Position numbers and translations under genes: made by a program. Under the pieces are notes generated by a model. It was given only the letters and a program-made list of their open reading frames with translations. It was not told the origin of the DNA and searched no databases. A DNA stretch of 64,000 nucleotides, from the NCBI GenBank assembly GCA_022360055.1, contig JAKSDO010000266.1:19009-83008 (forward strand). The letters run 5' to 3'. This document shows positions 36,247-46,208 of this stretch, one piece after another. The DNA is from Cytophagales bacterium. Its GTDB lineage: Bacteria > Bacteroidota > Bacteroidia > Cytophagales > Cyclobacteriaceae. Position 1 is the stretch's first letter. Every line of letters starts with the position of its first letter.

Positions 36247-38106
36247 ATGGATAAGAATCAGGCAATTGGTTTTGTTTTAATGGCGGCCTTGCTTATGGTG
36301 TATTTCTATTTTTTTGCACCAAAAGCGCCGGTTCAGGAACCGGGAACTGTTCCCGATTCGGCCAATACGATTACCCCCCCTCCGCAACAGCAGCTTGGTC
36401 AAAACAATTCCGTAGTTGAACAAAATGAAATTAAGGAATCTTCTGCGCACGTGGATAGTTCCGATATTGCCGATCGAAAGTTCGGCCCGTTTACGCCGGT
36501 GCTTACCGGGAGTGAGGAGCGCATCGCGCTCGAAAACGAGGTGATAAGCATAACCTATTCCACCAGGGGTGGTCTGGCAAAAAAGGTCGAATTGAAGGAG
36601 TATGATGATTTTCAATATAACAAGCCGCTCGTAATCCTCGATGAGGAATCCAGCGAGCTAAAATATCTTGTAAGCACACCATACGGCAATATCGACCTGG
36701 CTGATCTTTATTATAAAGCCGAACAGAAGCAACTTGGAGATACATCGGAGCTCACTTTTACCGCTGATCTGGGCGATAACAAAACGCTGATGCACGTATA
36801 CAAACTCCCCAAAAATAGTTATGCGGTCACACATCAGTTTATAATTTCTGGTCTCGACGGAGAGATATCCGGAGGTAAAGTCTCCATGATCTGGGACAAT
36901 TTCCTTAAGCGCCTCGAAACGGATCTCAAGTACAGCCGAAATTATACCACCATCAACTACTGGCACTCATCCGGTTCAATGGAAGATTTAAGCGCGCGTT
37001 CGTCCGACAAACAAGAAACTACTTTTACGGAGCCTGTTGACTGGTTTTCTTTTAAACAGAAGTTTTTTACAACAGGATATGTATTTAATCGTCCTGTTTC
37101 TTCGGGATATATCTCCGCTGAATTCAATGAGCTTGATACGATGACGGTCAAATATTGCAAGGCAATGATCGATTTGCCGTTAAGTAATTTTAGCGGGGAG
37201 GCGGGCCCCAATACCTATTATTACGGGCCAAACAAGCTGAAAATACTTAAAAAGGTAGCGCCGGGGTTCAGCGAAAACCTTTACCTGGGATGGCCGATTG
37301 TCCGATGGATAAACAAATACGTGATCATAACCATTTTCAATTTTCTTGAAAAGTACATCGCCAGTTACGGCGTTATCATCATCATCCTCGTGTTTATCAT
37401 CAAGCTGATACTTTCTCCGCTCACCTACAAATCGCACATCTCCATGGCCAAAACGAAGGCGCTCAAACCGGAGCTGGACGAATTGAAGGCAAAATACGGC
37501 GACGATATGCAAAAAATGCAAAGCGAGCAAATGAAGCTGTATCAGCAGGTAGGTGTGAATCCTTTGAGCGGATGCATCCCCATGCTGTTGCAAATGCCGA
37601 TTTTATTTGCCATGTTCCAGTTTATTCCGCTTGCGATCGAGATGCGGCACGTATCGTTTCTTTGGGCGAAAGACCTCTCTACATACGATGCTATAATTTC
37701 ATGGAATTTCGAAATTCCATTGATAAGCAGTTTCTACGGCAATCACGTGAGCTTGTTCACCTTGTTGATGACCGCCTCTACAATTCTATACACCTGGGCA
37801 AACAGCCAAGCGACAGCGCAGATGCAGGGCCCTATGAAATCGATGCAGTATTTCATGCCGCTGATCTTCATGTTCGTGTTGAATAGTTTTCCGGCCGGAC
37901 TGACCTTTTATTATTTTGTCTCCAACCTGGTATCCTTCGGACAAATCGCGATCATCCGCAAATTCGTTGACGACACAAAGATCCGGGCGATTCTTGAGGA
38001 GAATAAAAAGAAGAATAAAAACAAGAAAAAATCAAAATTTGCATCGCGACTTGAAGACGCCATGAAAGCCTCCGAGGAAGCCCGCAGGAAAAAAGGCAAG
38101 AAGTAA
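36247..38106 (+). CDS. yidC: Membrane protein insertase YidC
   Basis: 619 residues. An N-terminal transmembrane helix (about 5-24) is followed by the large periplasmic beta-sandwich domain typical of Gram-negative YidC (about 80-350) and a five-helix insertase core from about 360. The core includes the amphipathic KSHISMAKTKALKPELDELK segment, GCIPMLLQMPILFAMFQF and the last helices near FFV. The C-terminus is a lysine-rich tail (KKKNKNKKKSK) that can contact ribosomes. It inserts inner-membrane proteins alone or with Sec. A strong terminator follows. Confidence 0.96.
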   Translation: MDKNQAIGFVLMAALLMVYFYFFAPKAPVQEPGTVPDSANTITPPPQQQLGQNNSVVEQNEIKESSAHVDSSDIADRKFGPFTPVLTGSEERIALENEVISITYSTRGGLAKKVELKEYDDFQYNKPLVILDEESSELKYLVSTPYGNIDLADLYYKAEQKQLGDTSELTFTADLGDNKTLMHVYKLPKNSYAVTHQFIISGLDGEISGGKVSMIWDNFLKRLETDLKYSRNYTTINYWHSSGSMEDLSARSSDKQETTFTEPVDWFSFKQKFFTTGYVFNRPVSSGYISAEFNELDTMTVKYCKAMIDLPLSNFSGEAGPNTYYYGPNKLKILKKVAPGFSENLYLGWPIVRWINKYVIITIFNFLEKYIASYGVIIIILVFIIKLILSPLTYKSHISMAKTKALKPELDELKAKYGDDMQKMQSEQMKLYQQVGVNPLSGCIPMLLQMPILFAMFQFIPLAIEMRHVSFLWAKDLSTYDAIISWNFEIPLISSFYGNHVSLFTLLMTASTILYTWANSQATAQMQGPMKSMQYFMPLIFMFVLNSFPAGLTFYYFVSNLVSFGQIAIIRKFVDDTKIRAILEENKKKNKNKKKSKFASRLEDAMKASEEARRKKGKK

Positions 38107-38139
38107 GTTCTCTCCTTAAAAAGAATACATATAAAATCA

Positions 38140-38172
38140 AAAAAACACCGATAGCATGTATTGGTGTTTTTT
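38140..38172 (+). terminator. Intrinsic terminator after yidC
   Basis: Stem of 14 bp (one G-T) with A-rich left arm 38140-38153 and right arm 38159-38172, 5-nt loop, ending in six T. It closes the pyrG-yidC unit. Confidence 0.9.
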
Positions 38173-38412
38173 CCTGTCTTGAAAGCTGCTTTGGTTCTTG
38201 CGCCCAACTGCATTTTTGATGTACAGATTGTAAATGTTTTATATGCTTAAATTATAAATTAACCTTTATCTTTGCGGAACATTCGATTTTTCTTTTGGGA
38301 GACATGATCGAGGGGGTACATCCGGATGTTTTTATTTTATAAGTGGACACGGATAATCAGATTTCAGACACAGACAAACTATTCTTAATCAACTTGTATC
38401 GAACTTCAAAAA
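38173..38412 (+). promoter_or_regulatory. parA upstream region with a -7 element
   Basis: TATCTTTG at 38267-38274 fits the -7 consensus, but no TTG lies at the right distance. A leader of about 130 nt would result. No parS-like TGTTTCACGTGAAACA sequence was seen here. Confidence 0.4.
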
Positions 38413-39189
38413 ATGGGTAAAATCATTTCAATAGCTAATCAGAAAGGTGGTGTCGGAAAAACAACAACGGCGATTAATCTCTGCGCCAGCCTGGCTGCAT
38501 TGGAATATAAGACGCTTGTTGTCGACGCCGACCCTCAGGCAAATACAACCTCCGGGGTGGGACACAATCCAAAGGAAGTTCAAAACAGCATATATGAGTG
38601 CATGGTCGATGGAATCGATGTAAAAAGCTGTATACTGGATACTGAAATCGACTACTTATACGTTTTGCCTTCACATATCGACCTGGTAGGCGCTGAAATC
38701 GAGATGGTAAACATTGAAAACAGGGAAGGAAAGATGCGAAAAGCATTGGAACCTATTAAAGACAATTATGATTTTATCATCATCGATTGTTCTCCTTCCC
38801 TGGGCTTGATTACGATCAATGCCTTGACAGCGTCCGATTCGGTAGTCGTACCGGTACAATGCGAATATTTTGCGCTTGAAGGATTGGGCAAGTTATTGAA
38901 TACGATTAAAATCATACAGTCGAGGCTGAATACCAACCTTGAAATTGAAGGGATACTTCTGACGATGTACGATGTGCGGCTGCGATTATCCAACCAGGTC
39001 GTCGAAGAAGTCAAGACACATTTTAAGAACCTTGTTTTCGATACGCTCGTACCCAGAAATATAAAGCTGAGCGAATCGCCGAGTTTTGGAATTCCGGCCA
39101 TCGCGCACGATGCAGATAGCAAAGGAGCCATAAGCTACCTTAATCTTGCAAAAGAAATTCTGGCCAACAACAACTTAGAGAAAAGGTAA
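38413..39189 (+). CDS. parA: Chromosome-partitioning ATPase ParA (Soj)
   Basis: 258-residue Walker-type ATPase. The N-terminus has the deviant Walker A IANQKGGVGKTTTAINL, the A' motif VDADPQAN, and Walker B in FIIIDCSPSLG. It binds DNA in its ATP dimer form and drives segregation of ParB-parS complexes. parB follows by 1 bp. The short N-terminus without an HTH marks it as the chromosomal (type Ib/Soj) class rather than a plasmid P1-type ParA. Confidence 0.95.
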   Translation: MGKIISIANQKGGVGKTTTAINLCASLAALEYKTLVVDADPQANTTSGVGHNPKEVQNSIYECMVDGIDVKSCILDTEIDYLYVLPSHIDLVGAEIEMVNIENREGKMRKALEPIKDNYDFIIIDCSPSLGLITINALTASDSVVVPVQCEYFALEGLGKLLNTIKIIQSRLNTNLEIEGILLTMYDVRLRLSNQVVEEVKTHFKNLVFDTLVPRNIKLSESPSFGIPAIAHDADSKGAISYLNLAKEILANNNLEKR

Positions 39190-39190
39190 T

Positions 39191-40102
39191 ATGTCAACTA
39201 AGAAACCGAAAAGGCGAAATGCACTGGGCCGGGGATTGGGCGCCCTGCTCGAAGACGCGCCTGCCTCGCCTCCCGTACAAAAGCTTCCGACAGATGCCAA
39301 GGTAGTAAATACGATCAATGAAATTGACCTGCTGAATATTGAAGTAAATCCCTTTCAGCCCAGGACTCAATTTGACGAGGAAGCGCTCGCCGAATTAGCG
39401 GATTCGATAAAAGTACAAGGCATTATTCAACCGATTACGGTAAGAAAGCTAAGCGAGCGAAAATACCAGCTCATTTCAGGCGAACGAAGATATCACGCTT
39501 CAAAATTGGCCGGTCTTTTGCGGATTCCGGCGTACGTCAGGACGGCCAACGATCAGCAGATGTTGGAAATGGCGCTTATTGAAAACATTCAACGCGAAAA
39601 CCTGAATGCGATCGAGATTGCGCTCAGCTATCAAAGGCTGTTATCGGAATGCGAGCTCAGGCAGGAAGACCTGGGGGATCGCGTAGGAAAAAAGCGATCT
39701 ACCGTGACCAATTATTTGCGATTGCTCAAGCTGCCTCCGGACATACAGGCCGCTATTCGGGACGGTAAAATAGGTATGGGCCACGCGCGCGCGCTGATAA
39801 ATATCGAAAATGTCGATCTTCAGTTGAATATTTTTAAACGAATCATCAGGGATGACCTTTCCGTGCGGAAAGTGGAAGAGCTGGTGAAAAAATTGAAATC
39901 TGTCGAGGAATCGCCCGAGGCAGAGCAGTCAAAATCCAAAATTCCGCTGAGTTATGAAATGAAACAGGTCCAGGATCGGCTTTCCTCTCATTTCGGCAGT
40001 AGGGTTTTAATCAACAACGATAAAAACAACCGCGGTACGATCAAAATTCCATACTTCTCTCATGAAGATTTGAATAGAATACTTGAGATACTGGATCTAT
40101 AA
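39191..40102 (+). CDS. parB: Chromosome-partitioning protein ParB (Spo0J)
   Basis: 303-residue CTP-dependent parS-binding clamp. Basic N-terminal tail with RRNALGRGLGALLED, then the ParB/Srx nuclease-like domain containing NPFQPRTQFD and SGERRYHASKLAG (CTP-binding boxes), the MALIENIQRENLNAIE motif, an HTH (QEDLGDRVGKKRSTVTNYL), and a C-terminal dimer domain. Forms an operon with parA and the following DUF5683, dapB and lepB genes, an arrangement conserved across Bacteroidota. Confidence 0.95.
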   Translation: MSTKKPKRRNALGRGLGALLEDAPASPPVQKLPTDAKVVNTINEIDLLNIEVNPFQPRTQFDEEALAELADSIKVQGIIQPITVRKLSERKYQLISGERRYHASKLAGLLRIPAYVRTANDQQMLEMALIENIQRENLNAIEIALSYQRLLSECELRQEDLGDRVGKKRSTVTNYLRLLKLPPDIQAAIRDGKIGMGHARALINIENVDLQLNIFKRIIRDDLSVRKVEELVKKLKSVEESPEAEQSKSKIPLSYEMKQVQDRLSSHFGSRVLINNDKNNRGTIKIPYFSHEDLNRILEILDL

Positions 40103-40107
40103 TCCCA

Positions 40108-40713
40108 ATGAATATCAAATACCTCTTAACATGTGTGGTAATTGTAATTTTGTCTCCTTGGCTAATGGCCCAGGACACCGGCGACTCTACGGCCTTAATC
40201 ACAGTGGGAGCCGACACGGTGACGGTTGATTCCGACGAAATAATTGAGATCGAAACGGACACGCTGGAAAACCGACCGGGCACGGCTGCATTGTATTCCG
40301 CCGCGCTTCCGGGCCTTGGACAGGCATACAATAAAAAATACTGGAAAATACCTATTCTTTACGGAGGAGGTCTGGTAATTGGGTACTTCATTGGTTATAA
40401 TCACAGATTGTACAAACAATATCGGGATGGCCTTATCGCCCTTATCGATCAGGATGACCGGACGGAACCATTTGACCCAAGGCTGGGACAGAACGATTAT
40501 CAACGCGCCGTCGACTATTGGAGAAGAAATCGGGATCTGCTGATGATAGGCGCAGTCGTACTGTACGTAGCTGCAATTGTCGACGCTCATGTGGATGCAC
40601 ACCTGGAGCTTTTTACGGTAGAAGACGACATAAGTCTAAACCTGGAGCCCAGCTTTGATACGACTGCCATGCAAACAAATTTATTCGGAGTTTCATTGAA
40701 ATTAAGATTTTAA
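40108..40713 (+). CDS. DUF5683 family membrane protein
   Basis: 201 residues: signal peptide (MNIKYLLTCVVIVILSPWLMA), an acidic threonine/aspartate-rich stretch, then the DUF5683 core ALYSAALPGLGQAYNKKYW with two membrane helices (about 85-105 and 155-175). Function unknown, but it sits between parB and dapB in many Bacteroidota genomes. It starts 5 bp after parB. Confidence 0.87.
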   Translation: MNIKYLLTCVVIVILSPWLMAQDTGDSTALITVGADTVTVDSDEIIEIETDTLENRPGTAALYSAALPGLGQAYNKKYWKIPILYGGGLVIGYFIGYNHRLYKQYRDGLIALIDQDDRTEPFDPRLGQNDYQRAVDYWRRNRDLLMIGAVVLYVAAIVDAHVDAHLELFTVEDDISLNLEPSFDTTAMQTNLFGVSLKLRF

Positions 40714-40716
40714 AAA

Positions 40717-41433
40717 ATGAATATTCTAATTCTCGGATATGGGAAAATGGGTAAAGCCATCGAGGAAATTGCGGAAGATCGCGGACACACCATTTCTCAT
40801 AAAATCAATATTAACAATACCCAGGCATTAAAATTTATAGATCCCAAAGAGGTCGATGTCGCTATTGAGTTTAGTCAGCCCGGTGCAGCTTATGAAAACA
40901 TAAGTTATTGCCTCGAAAACAATGTCCCGGTGGTAAGCGGCACAACGGGATGGTTGGACAAAAAAGATGAAATTGATCAATTGTGCATGGAAAAAAACGG
41001 ATCGTTTTTCTATGCTTCAAATTTCAGTCTGGGTGTCAATCTGTTCTTCAAACTGAGCGAGCTTTTGGCGCAGATGATGGATCAGCAACCGAGCTATGAC
41101 CCGCAGATACAAGAAATTCATCATACTGAAAAGCTGGATTCGCCGAGTGGAACCGCGATCACCCTGGCCGAAGAATTAATCAAAAACCATTCATCAAAAA
41201 CCGAATGGATCAACGAACCTTCTGAACAAGAAAACGTACTTCCTATAATATCGAAGAGAGAACCGAATGTCCCCGGCACACACACGATTAGTTATACTTC
41301 CGACGTAGACGAAATAGAAATCAAGCACACTGCCAAAAGCAGGACGGGATTTGCCCTTGGCGCTGTATTGGTCGCCGAGTGGATCCTGGACAAAAAAGGT
41401 GTTTTGTCTATGAAGGATTTTATGAAATTTTAG
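40717..41433 (+). CDS. dapB: 4-hydroxy-tetrahydrodipicolinate reductase
   Basis: NAD(P)H-dependent step in the diaminopimelate/lysine pathway feeding peptidoglycan synthesis. 238 residues; dinucleotide motif GYGKMGKAIEEIA, SGTTGW, and the active-site EIHHTEKLDSPSGTAI with catalytic His and Lys. The protein is slightly shorter than the enterobacterial enzyme (273), as is usual in Bacteroidota. It starts 3 bp after the DUF5683 gene. Confidence 0.95.
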   Translation: MNILILGYGKMGKAIEEIAEDRGHTISHKININNTQALKFIDPKEVDVAIEFSQPGAAYENISYCLENNVPVVSGTTGWLDKKDEIDQLCMEKNGSFFYASNFSLGVNLFFKLSELLAQMMDQQPSYDPQIQEIHHTEKLDSPSGTAITLAEELIKNHSSKTEWINEPSEQENVLPIISKREPNVPGTHTISYTSDVDEIEIKHTAKSRTGFALGAVLVAEWILDKKGVLSMKDFMKF

Positions 41434-41462
41434 AAAAATTATAATCCTTTCAGTTAATCAAC

Positions 41463-41470
41463 TAAATTTG
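41463..41470 (+). promoter_or_regulatory. Candidate -7 element of lepB
   Basis: TAAATTTG, 25 bp before the lepB ATG. No well-spaced -33 TTG, so lepB may also be read from the par operon. Confidence 0.35.
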
Positions 41471-41495
41471 TGCGCTTTAAAATCGTATAAGAGTT

Positions 41496-42596
41496 ATGAA
41501 ATTTGATTTTTTCAAAAAAAGCGAAAAGGAACAGGAAGAAAAGAAAAAGAAATCAGTAGCCAGGGAATGGTTGGACGCGATCGTCTTTGCGGTAATTGCC
41601 GCCACAATTATCCGGTGGTTATTCCTTGAAGCTTTTACCATACCCACTCCTTCCATGGAGAAATCCCTACTTGTAGGTGACTTTTTATTTGTGAGTAAAA
41701 TCCATTACGGCCCAAGAACACCCAAGACTCCTTTGCAAATGCCTTTAACCCATCAAAAGATCTGGTGGACGGAAATCCCCTCTTATCTGGATTGGATTCA
41801 ATTACCTCAGTACAGATTGCCGGGATTTACTTCTATTAAACAAAATGATGTGGTCGTATTCAACTATCCCCCGGAGCTTCAATATCCGGTGGATCTCAAG
41901 ACAAACTACATCAAGCGCTGTGTCGGATTACCCGGAGATTCATTGAAAGTGGTAGATACGCAAATCTATGTAAATGACAAACCTTTGGATAATCCCGAGA
42001 AAATGGAGTTTAGACATAATATCGTAACGAATCAGGACATCAAGGCGAGGGTTTTTAAGAATTACGACATCACGGACTACGAACGAACCAATTACGGCTA
42101 TATCGCGCATACAACTCCGGAAATCGCCAAAGAATTTGAAAAGCTTCCGTTTGTCCAGAGGGTCGAGGTGCTGAAGATGAACGGCGATCAGGTAAACCCC
42201 AGAGTCTATCCCAAGAACAGCCAGTTATTTTCATGGAACGAAGATTATTACGGAGCCATCTGGATACCAAAGGAAGGGGTAACCATCGATCTTGACGAAT
42301 CTACCATTGCCCTGTACAGGGATGTCATAGAGAATTACGAACACAACGATGAAGTTCGGGTTGAAAACGGGAAAATGTACGTCGACAATGAAGAGGTCTC
42401 TCAATATACGTTTAAGCAGGATTACTATTTCATGATGGGCGACAACCGGCACAATTCCGAAGACTCGAGATTCTGGGGATTTGTTCCCGAAGATCATGTG
42501 GTAGGGAAAGCATTTTTCATCTGGTTGTCGCTTGATAAATACGAGTCGTTTCTCAAAAAAATCCGCTGGAAAAGATTTTTCAATTTGATTCATTAA
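41496..42596 (+). CDS. lepB: Signal peptidase I
   Basis: 366-residue membrane serine protease that removes Sec signal peptides. A basic N-terminal tail is followed by one transmembrane helix (about 28-48). The catalytic Ser is in TIPTPSMEKSLLVGDFLFV, the Lys general base in NYIKRCVGLPGDS, and box E is MMGDNRHNSEDSRFWGFVP. The region between the Lys box and box E is enlarged compared with the E. coli enzyme, typical for the phylum. It lies 62 bp after dapB. Confidence 0.95.
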   Translation: MKFDFFKKSEKEQEEKKKKSVAREWLDAIVFAVIAATIIRWLFLEAFTIPTPSMEKSLLVGDFLFVSKIHYGPRTPKTPLQMPLTHQKIWWTEIPSYLDWIQLPQYRLPGFTSIKQNDVVVFNYPPELQYPVDLKTNYIKRCVGLPGDSLKVVDTQIYVNDKPLDNPEKMEFRHNIVTNQDIKARVFKNYDITDYERTNYGYIAHTTPEIAKEFEKLPFVQRVEVLKMNGDQVNPRVYPKNSQLFSWNEDYYGAIWIPKEGVTIDLDESTIALYRDVIENYEHNDEVRVENGKMYVDNEEVSQYTFKQDYYFMMGDNRHNSEDSRFWGFVPEDHVVGKAFFIWLSLDKYESFLKKIRWKRFFNLIH

Positions 42597-42743
42597 ATTT
42601 CCTTTAGCGTTCATAAATGCCGGTTTATCGGATCAATTGAAAGCGCAAAATGTACTGAAATCTATTCGAACGAAGTTTTTATCGGCAAATCTTTAACAAA
42701 TTTATATTTTCGTTTATTGCATCTTGTTATTAATTAAAAGCGT

Positions 42744-42751
42744 TAAATTTG
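42744..42751 (+). promoter_or_regulatory. Candidate -7 element of ribBA
   Basis: TAAATTTG, 34 bp before the ATG, with TTG at 42724-42726 but a short 17-bp spacer. The implied leader of under 30 nt leaves no room for an FMN riboswitch. Confidence 0.45.
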
Positions 42752-42785
42752 ATCAGGGAACATTGCTCAAAAAATTTGATTTTCA

Positions 42786-44006
42786 ATGGAAAAATCCGTC
42801 AATTTAGATCCGATAGAAGAAGCCATCCAAGATATTAAAAAAGGTAAAATCATCATCGTAGTTGACGATGAAGACCGGGAAAACGAGGGCGATTTCATTT
42901 GCGCCGCCGAAGCCGTTACACCCGAAATCATCAATTTCATGGCTACCAACGGTAAGGGCCTGATCTGCGCTCCTTTGATCGAGGACCGCTGCGAAGAGCT
43001 GGGGCTGGAGCTGATGGTCGGCAAAAATACGGCAGCGTTCGAAACGCCTTTTACCATATCCGTAGATCTGATAGGACACGGGTGTACTACCGGCATTTCT
43101 GCCGAGGACCGGTCCAAAACCATTAAATCCCTGGTCGACCCCAATACAAAACCTGAGGATCTCGGCAAACCCGGTCACGTATTCCCGCTAAAAGCCAAGG
43201 CAGGTGGTGTATTAAGGCGCGCCGGCCATACGGAGGCCACAATTGATTTTGCGAGATTGGCAGGCTTTTATCCGGCGGGAGTACTTGTAGAAATCATGAA
43301 GGACGACGGCTCAATGGCCCGACTGCCGGATTTGCACAAGGTTGCGGACAAGTATGACATGAAACTGGTTTCCATCAAGGACCTTATCGCTTATCGCATC
43401 GAGAAAGAATCGCTGATCGAAAAAGTCACGGACGTCAATATGCCCACCGACTATGGAGATTTTAAGCTTGCAGCTTACAAACAGACAAGCACGGGCGATA
43501 TACATATGGCCCTGATCAAAGGTTCGTGGGAACCCGATGAGCCGATTTCGGTGCGTGTGCATAGCTCATGCGCTACGGGAGACATATTCGGATCTTGCCG
43601 GTGCGATTGCGGACCCCAGTTGCACGCCGCCATGGAAATGGTCGATAAAGCGGGTAAAGGGGTGGTATTGTATATGAACCAGGAAGGGCGCGGAATCGGC
43701 CTTCTGAATAAACTCAGGGCCTATAAACTCCAGGAAGAAGGCTATGATACCGTAGAGGCCAATCACAGGCTGGGCTTTAAAATGGATAATAGGGATTATG
43801 GCATCGGCGCCCAAATTCTGAGGGATATCGGGGTCAAAAAGATCAAGCTGATCTCCAACAACCCCAAAAAAAGAACCGGATTGATCGGGTACGGACTGGA
43901 AATCGTAGAAAGTATCCCGATCGAAATTGCACCAAATGAGCATAATATTCGTTATTTAACTACAAAACGTGATAAAATGGGACATGATATCCTACGGCAT
44001 CACTGA
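42786..44006 (+). CDS. ribBA: Bifunctional DHBP synthase / GTP cyclohydrolase II
   Basis: 406-residue fusion that starts both branches of riboflavin synthesis. The N-terminal RibB domain (about 1-205) has the acidic loop [12 protein letters not shown] and the histidine of [11 protein letters not shown]. The C-terminal RibA domain (about 210-406) has the zinc site [20 protein letters not shown] and the [13 protein letters not shown] motif. Both catalytic sets look intact. The gene is not next to other rib genes. Confidence 0.96.
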   Translation: MEKSVNLDPIEEAIQDIKKGKIIIVVDDEDRENEGDFICAAEAVTPEIINFMATNGKGLICAPLIEDRCEELGLELMVGKNTAAFETPFTISVDLIGHGCTTGISAEDRSKTIKSLVDPNTKPEDLGKPGHVFPLKAKAGGVLRRAGHTEATIDFARLAGFYPAGVLVEIMKDDGSMARLPDLHKVADKYDMKLVSIKDLIAYRIEKESLIEKVTDVNMPTDYGDFKLAAYKQTSTGDIHMALIKGSWEPDEPISVRVHSSCATGDIFGSCRCDCGPQLHAAMEMVDKAGKGVVLYMNQEGRGIGLLNKLRAYKLQEEGYDTVEANHRLGFKMDNRDYGIGAQILRDIGVKKIKLISNNPKKRTGLIGYGLEIVESIPIEIAPNEHNIRYLTTKRDKMGHDILRHH

Positions 44007-44021
44007 TAACCCGAATAGATT

Positions 44022-44657
44022 ATGTTTAGAACGGTTCTGTTATTTCTTCTGCTTCAAATTGGTTCGCTGGTACATTCTCAGGATTTTCCGTCCGAACTTT
44101 GGCACACCGGGAAGCTCGTACTTTTAACAGAGGATACAATCATCGGAAAGATCAAGTATGATCTTCAGAATGACGCTGTTCAGATCAATGTGCGAAACGT
44201 TCTTCAAACTTACAGCGCCAGAAAAATTCTTTACTTCGAAATTTTTGATGAGACGATCGATAGTTACAGACATTTTTACGCACTTCCTTATCAGGTTCAG
44301 AGGAATTATGAAATCCCCCTGATTTTTGAAGTGTTGTATGAAGGCCACCTGTCTTTATTGGTGAGAGAAGAAATTGTGACCGAATCGGTACCTCAATACA
44401 ACAATTATCCGTATCACTACTACGGCAATACCCCTTATTCCAATCAAAGAAGAGCGAGGCTGAACTACAAATACTACTTTCTTGATGAGCGCGGTGGCAT
44501 TCAAAATTACAATATGAAAAAGAGCGAGCTATTGACCTTCTTCAAAAGCCATCAACAACAAGTGAAGCAATACATTAAAAAAAATAACCTGAAGCACGAC
44601 CGGATGCGCGACCTGGTGCGCGTAACAGCGTATTATAACGCCCTTCTGGACAGCTGA
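44022..44657 (+). CDS. Exported hypothetical protein
   Basis: 211 residues with a signal peptide (MFRTVLLFLLLQIGSLVHS). The rest is a beta-strand-rich domain that begins ELWHTGKLVLLTEDTIIGKI, then a tyrosine/asparagine-rich loop (NNYPYHYYGNTPY) and a basic helical C-terminus. I do not recognise a family; similar small exported proteins are widespread in Bacteroidota. It is 15 bp after ribBA and 16 bp before surE, so it belongs to that operon. Confidence 0.7.
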   Translation: MFRTVLLFLLLQIGSLVHSQDFPSELWHTGKLVLLTEDTIIGKIKYDLQNDAVQINVRNVLQTYSARKILYFEIFDETIDSYRHFYALPYQVQRNYEIPLIFEVLYEGHLSLLVREEIVTESVPQYNNYPYHYYGNTPYSNQRRARLNYKYYFLDERGGIQNYNMKKSELLTFFKSHQQQVKQYIKKNNLKHDRMRDLVRVTAYYNALLDS

Positions 44658-44673
44658 CACTTTTTTATACTAC

Positions 44674-45444
44674 ATGCCTAAACCATTAATACTTATTTCC
44701 AACGACGATGGAATCAATTCGGGCGGGCTGCGTTTGCTCGTAGAATTAATGCAACAATTGGGCGATGTCATCGTCGTAGCCCCGGACAGCCCCCAATCCG
44801 GTATGGGGCATGCAATTACAATTGGCAATACGCTCCGGTTGAGCGAATCGCATGTATTCGACGGAATAAAGGCGTACCAATGCTCCGGAACCCCGGCAGA
44901 TTGTGTAAAAATCGCCAAAGGATTTGCCATGAAAGAGCGAAAACCGGATTTGCTGGTCAGTGGCATTAACCATGGCAGCAATACCTCCATAAGCGTGATA
45001 TACAGTGGTACGATGTCCGCAGCTTTGGAAGGAGCTATTGAAGATATCCCGTCCATTGGATTTTCGGTATGCGATTATTCGCTGGAGGCAGATTTCAGCC
45101 ATGTAAAGGATCACGTACTGACGATCGCCAAACAAGTGTTAAAAACCGGATTGCCCAAGGGTGTCGCCCTGAACGTAAATTTCCCCGCCATGCAGGAGGA
45201 GCCAATTAAAGGGATCAAGATTTGCAGGCAGACACGAGCCAAATGGCAGGAAGAATTTGACCGGAGAATTGATCCTGCCGGCAGACAATATTTCTGGCTT
45301 GCCGGAAGTTTTGTAAATCAGGACAAGGGAGAAGATATCGATGAATGGGCGGTCAAAAACAACTACGCGGCCGTCGTTCCTGTTTCATTTGACTTGACAG
45401 CCTACCACGCTATAGGAATTCTAAACAAAGAATGGGATATCTAA
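44674..45444 (+). CDS. surE: 5'/3'-nucleotidase SurE
   Basis: 256-residue metal-dependent nucleotide phosphatase. The N-terminus ILISNDDGINSGGLRLL gives the paired metal-binding aspartates. VVAPDSPQSGMGHAIT and SGINHGSNTSISVIYSGTM are the other active-site loops. It probably hydrolyses nucleoside monophosphates and contributes to survival in stationary phase. The stop overlaps the stop of the opposite gene by 4 bp. Confidence 0.95.
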   Translation: MPKPLILISNDDGINSGGLRLLVELMQQLGDVIVVAPDSPQSGMGHAITIGNTLRLSESHVFDGIKAYQCSGTPADCVKIAKGFAMKERKPDLLVSGINHGSNTSISVIYSGTMSAALEGAIEDIPSIGFSVCDYSLEADFSHVKDHVLTIAKQVLKTGLPKGVALNVNFPAMQEEPIKGIKICRQTRAKWQEEFDRRIDPAGRQYFWLAGSFVNQDKGEDIDEWAVKNNYAAVVPVSFDLTAYHAIGILNKEWDI

Positions 45445-46208
45445 TTCCCAAACCGGTATTTGACGTACAGGTTCAGGGCGGGAACAGTCTCATTAAACGT
45501 CCGTCCATATCCGGGTATGGAATAAATCCTCGGCTCTTCCCTGTTTTCAAAATCCATCAACACTCTCAACCGGAGCTTCCATCCCAATAAAAACCTGCTT
45601 TTTGGAGATTCCGTTTTACTTTTACCAAGTTTAAGGTAGGTCTCTGTTCCGAGCACGAACTCAAACCAGGTAGCGGTAATGTCTGCCGAACCGAATCCTT
45701 CCTGATAGTCTTCCCAAAATTCGCTATCGATCAGAAACTGACCTTCATCCTCGAACACGCTCATTCCATATCTCAATCCGGCATAATAAAAACTCTTCGG
45801 ATCGTAGGAAGTATAATAATCCAGCCCCAATCTGACATAGGAACCCCTGACCGTGTAATAAAGCGCATTATCATACGCTTTCAACGGATTCAGTTCGGCA
45901 TATCCCAATTCCCCGGCAAATACGATCCGCTCAAAAAATCTCAAATTAATCCCGGCTTCGTATTTCGATTCAAAGCTGGTCCATAGTGTCAGGAGTTTGC
46001 CGTAATCAAGAGCCAATTCCAATCCGGACAGAAACTTCTTGTGGATAATGGAATCGCCGATCGGAATTTCCTGCTCCTGTAAAAGCGGTTTGTATGCACG
46101 AACCGAATCCGGTGGTATTACTTCGGATGCCCCGTCTTGTGCGCTCAACGTATGTGAAAGCAAAAGAACACCTAGAATGGATATGTATCTAAAAATATAG
46201 GTATACAT
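45441..46208 (-). CDS. DUF6048-like outer-membrane beta-barrel protein
   Basis: 255 residues with a signal peptide (MYTYIFRYISILGVLLLSHTLSA). The mature part alternates short beta strands with aromatic residues and ends in NLYVKYRFGN, a C-terminal strand typical of outer-membrane barrels. Size, layout and the adjacent lipoprotein gene fit the DUF6048/DUF6452 pair of Bacteroidota. It overlaps the upstream lipoprotein gene by 20 bp, so they are cotranslated. Confidence 0.65.
   Translation of the reverse strand: MYTYIFRYISILGVLLLSHTLSAQDGASEVIPPDSVRAYKPLLQEQEIPIGDSIIHKKFLSGLELALDYGKLLTLWTSFESKYEAGINLRFFERIVFAGELGYAELNPLKAYDNALYYTVRGSYVRLGLDYYTSYDPKSFYYAGLRYGMSVFEDEGQFLIDSEFWEDYQEGFGSADITATWFEFVLGTETYLKLGKSKTESPKSRFLLGWKLRLRVLMDFENREEPRIYSIPGYGRTFNETVPALNLYVKYRFGN

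Noticed and set aside
38173..38412. parS site near parAB
   Set aside because: No sequence close to the TGTTTCACGTGAAACA palindrome was found here or elsewhere in the window by eye.
42597..42785. Possible FMN riboswitch before ribBA
   Set aside because: The conserved FMN aptamer segments are not seen, and the predicted leader is under 30 nt.
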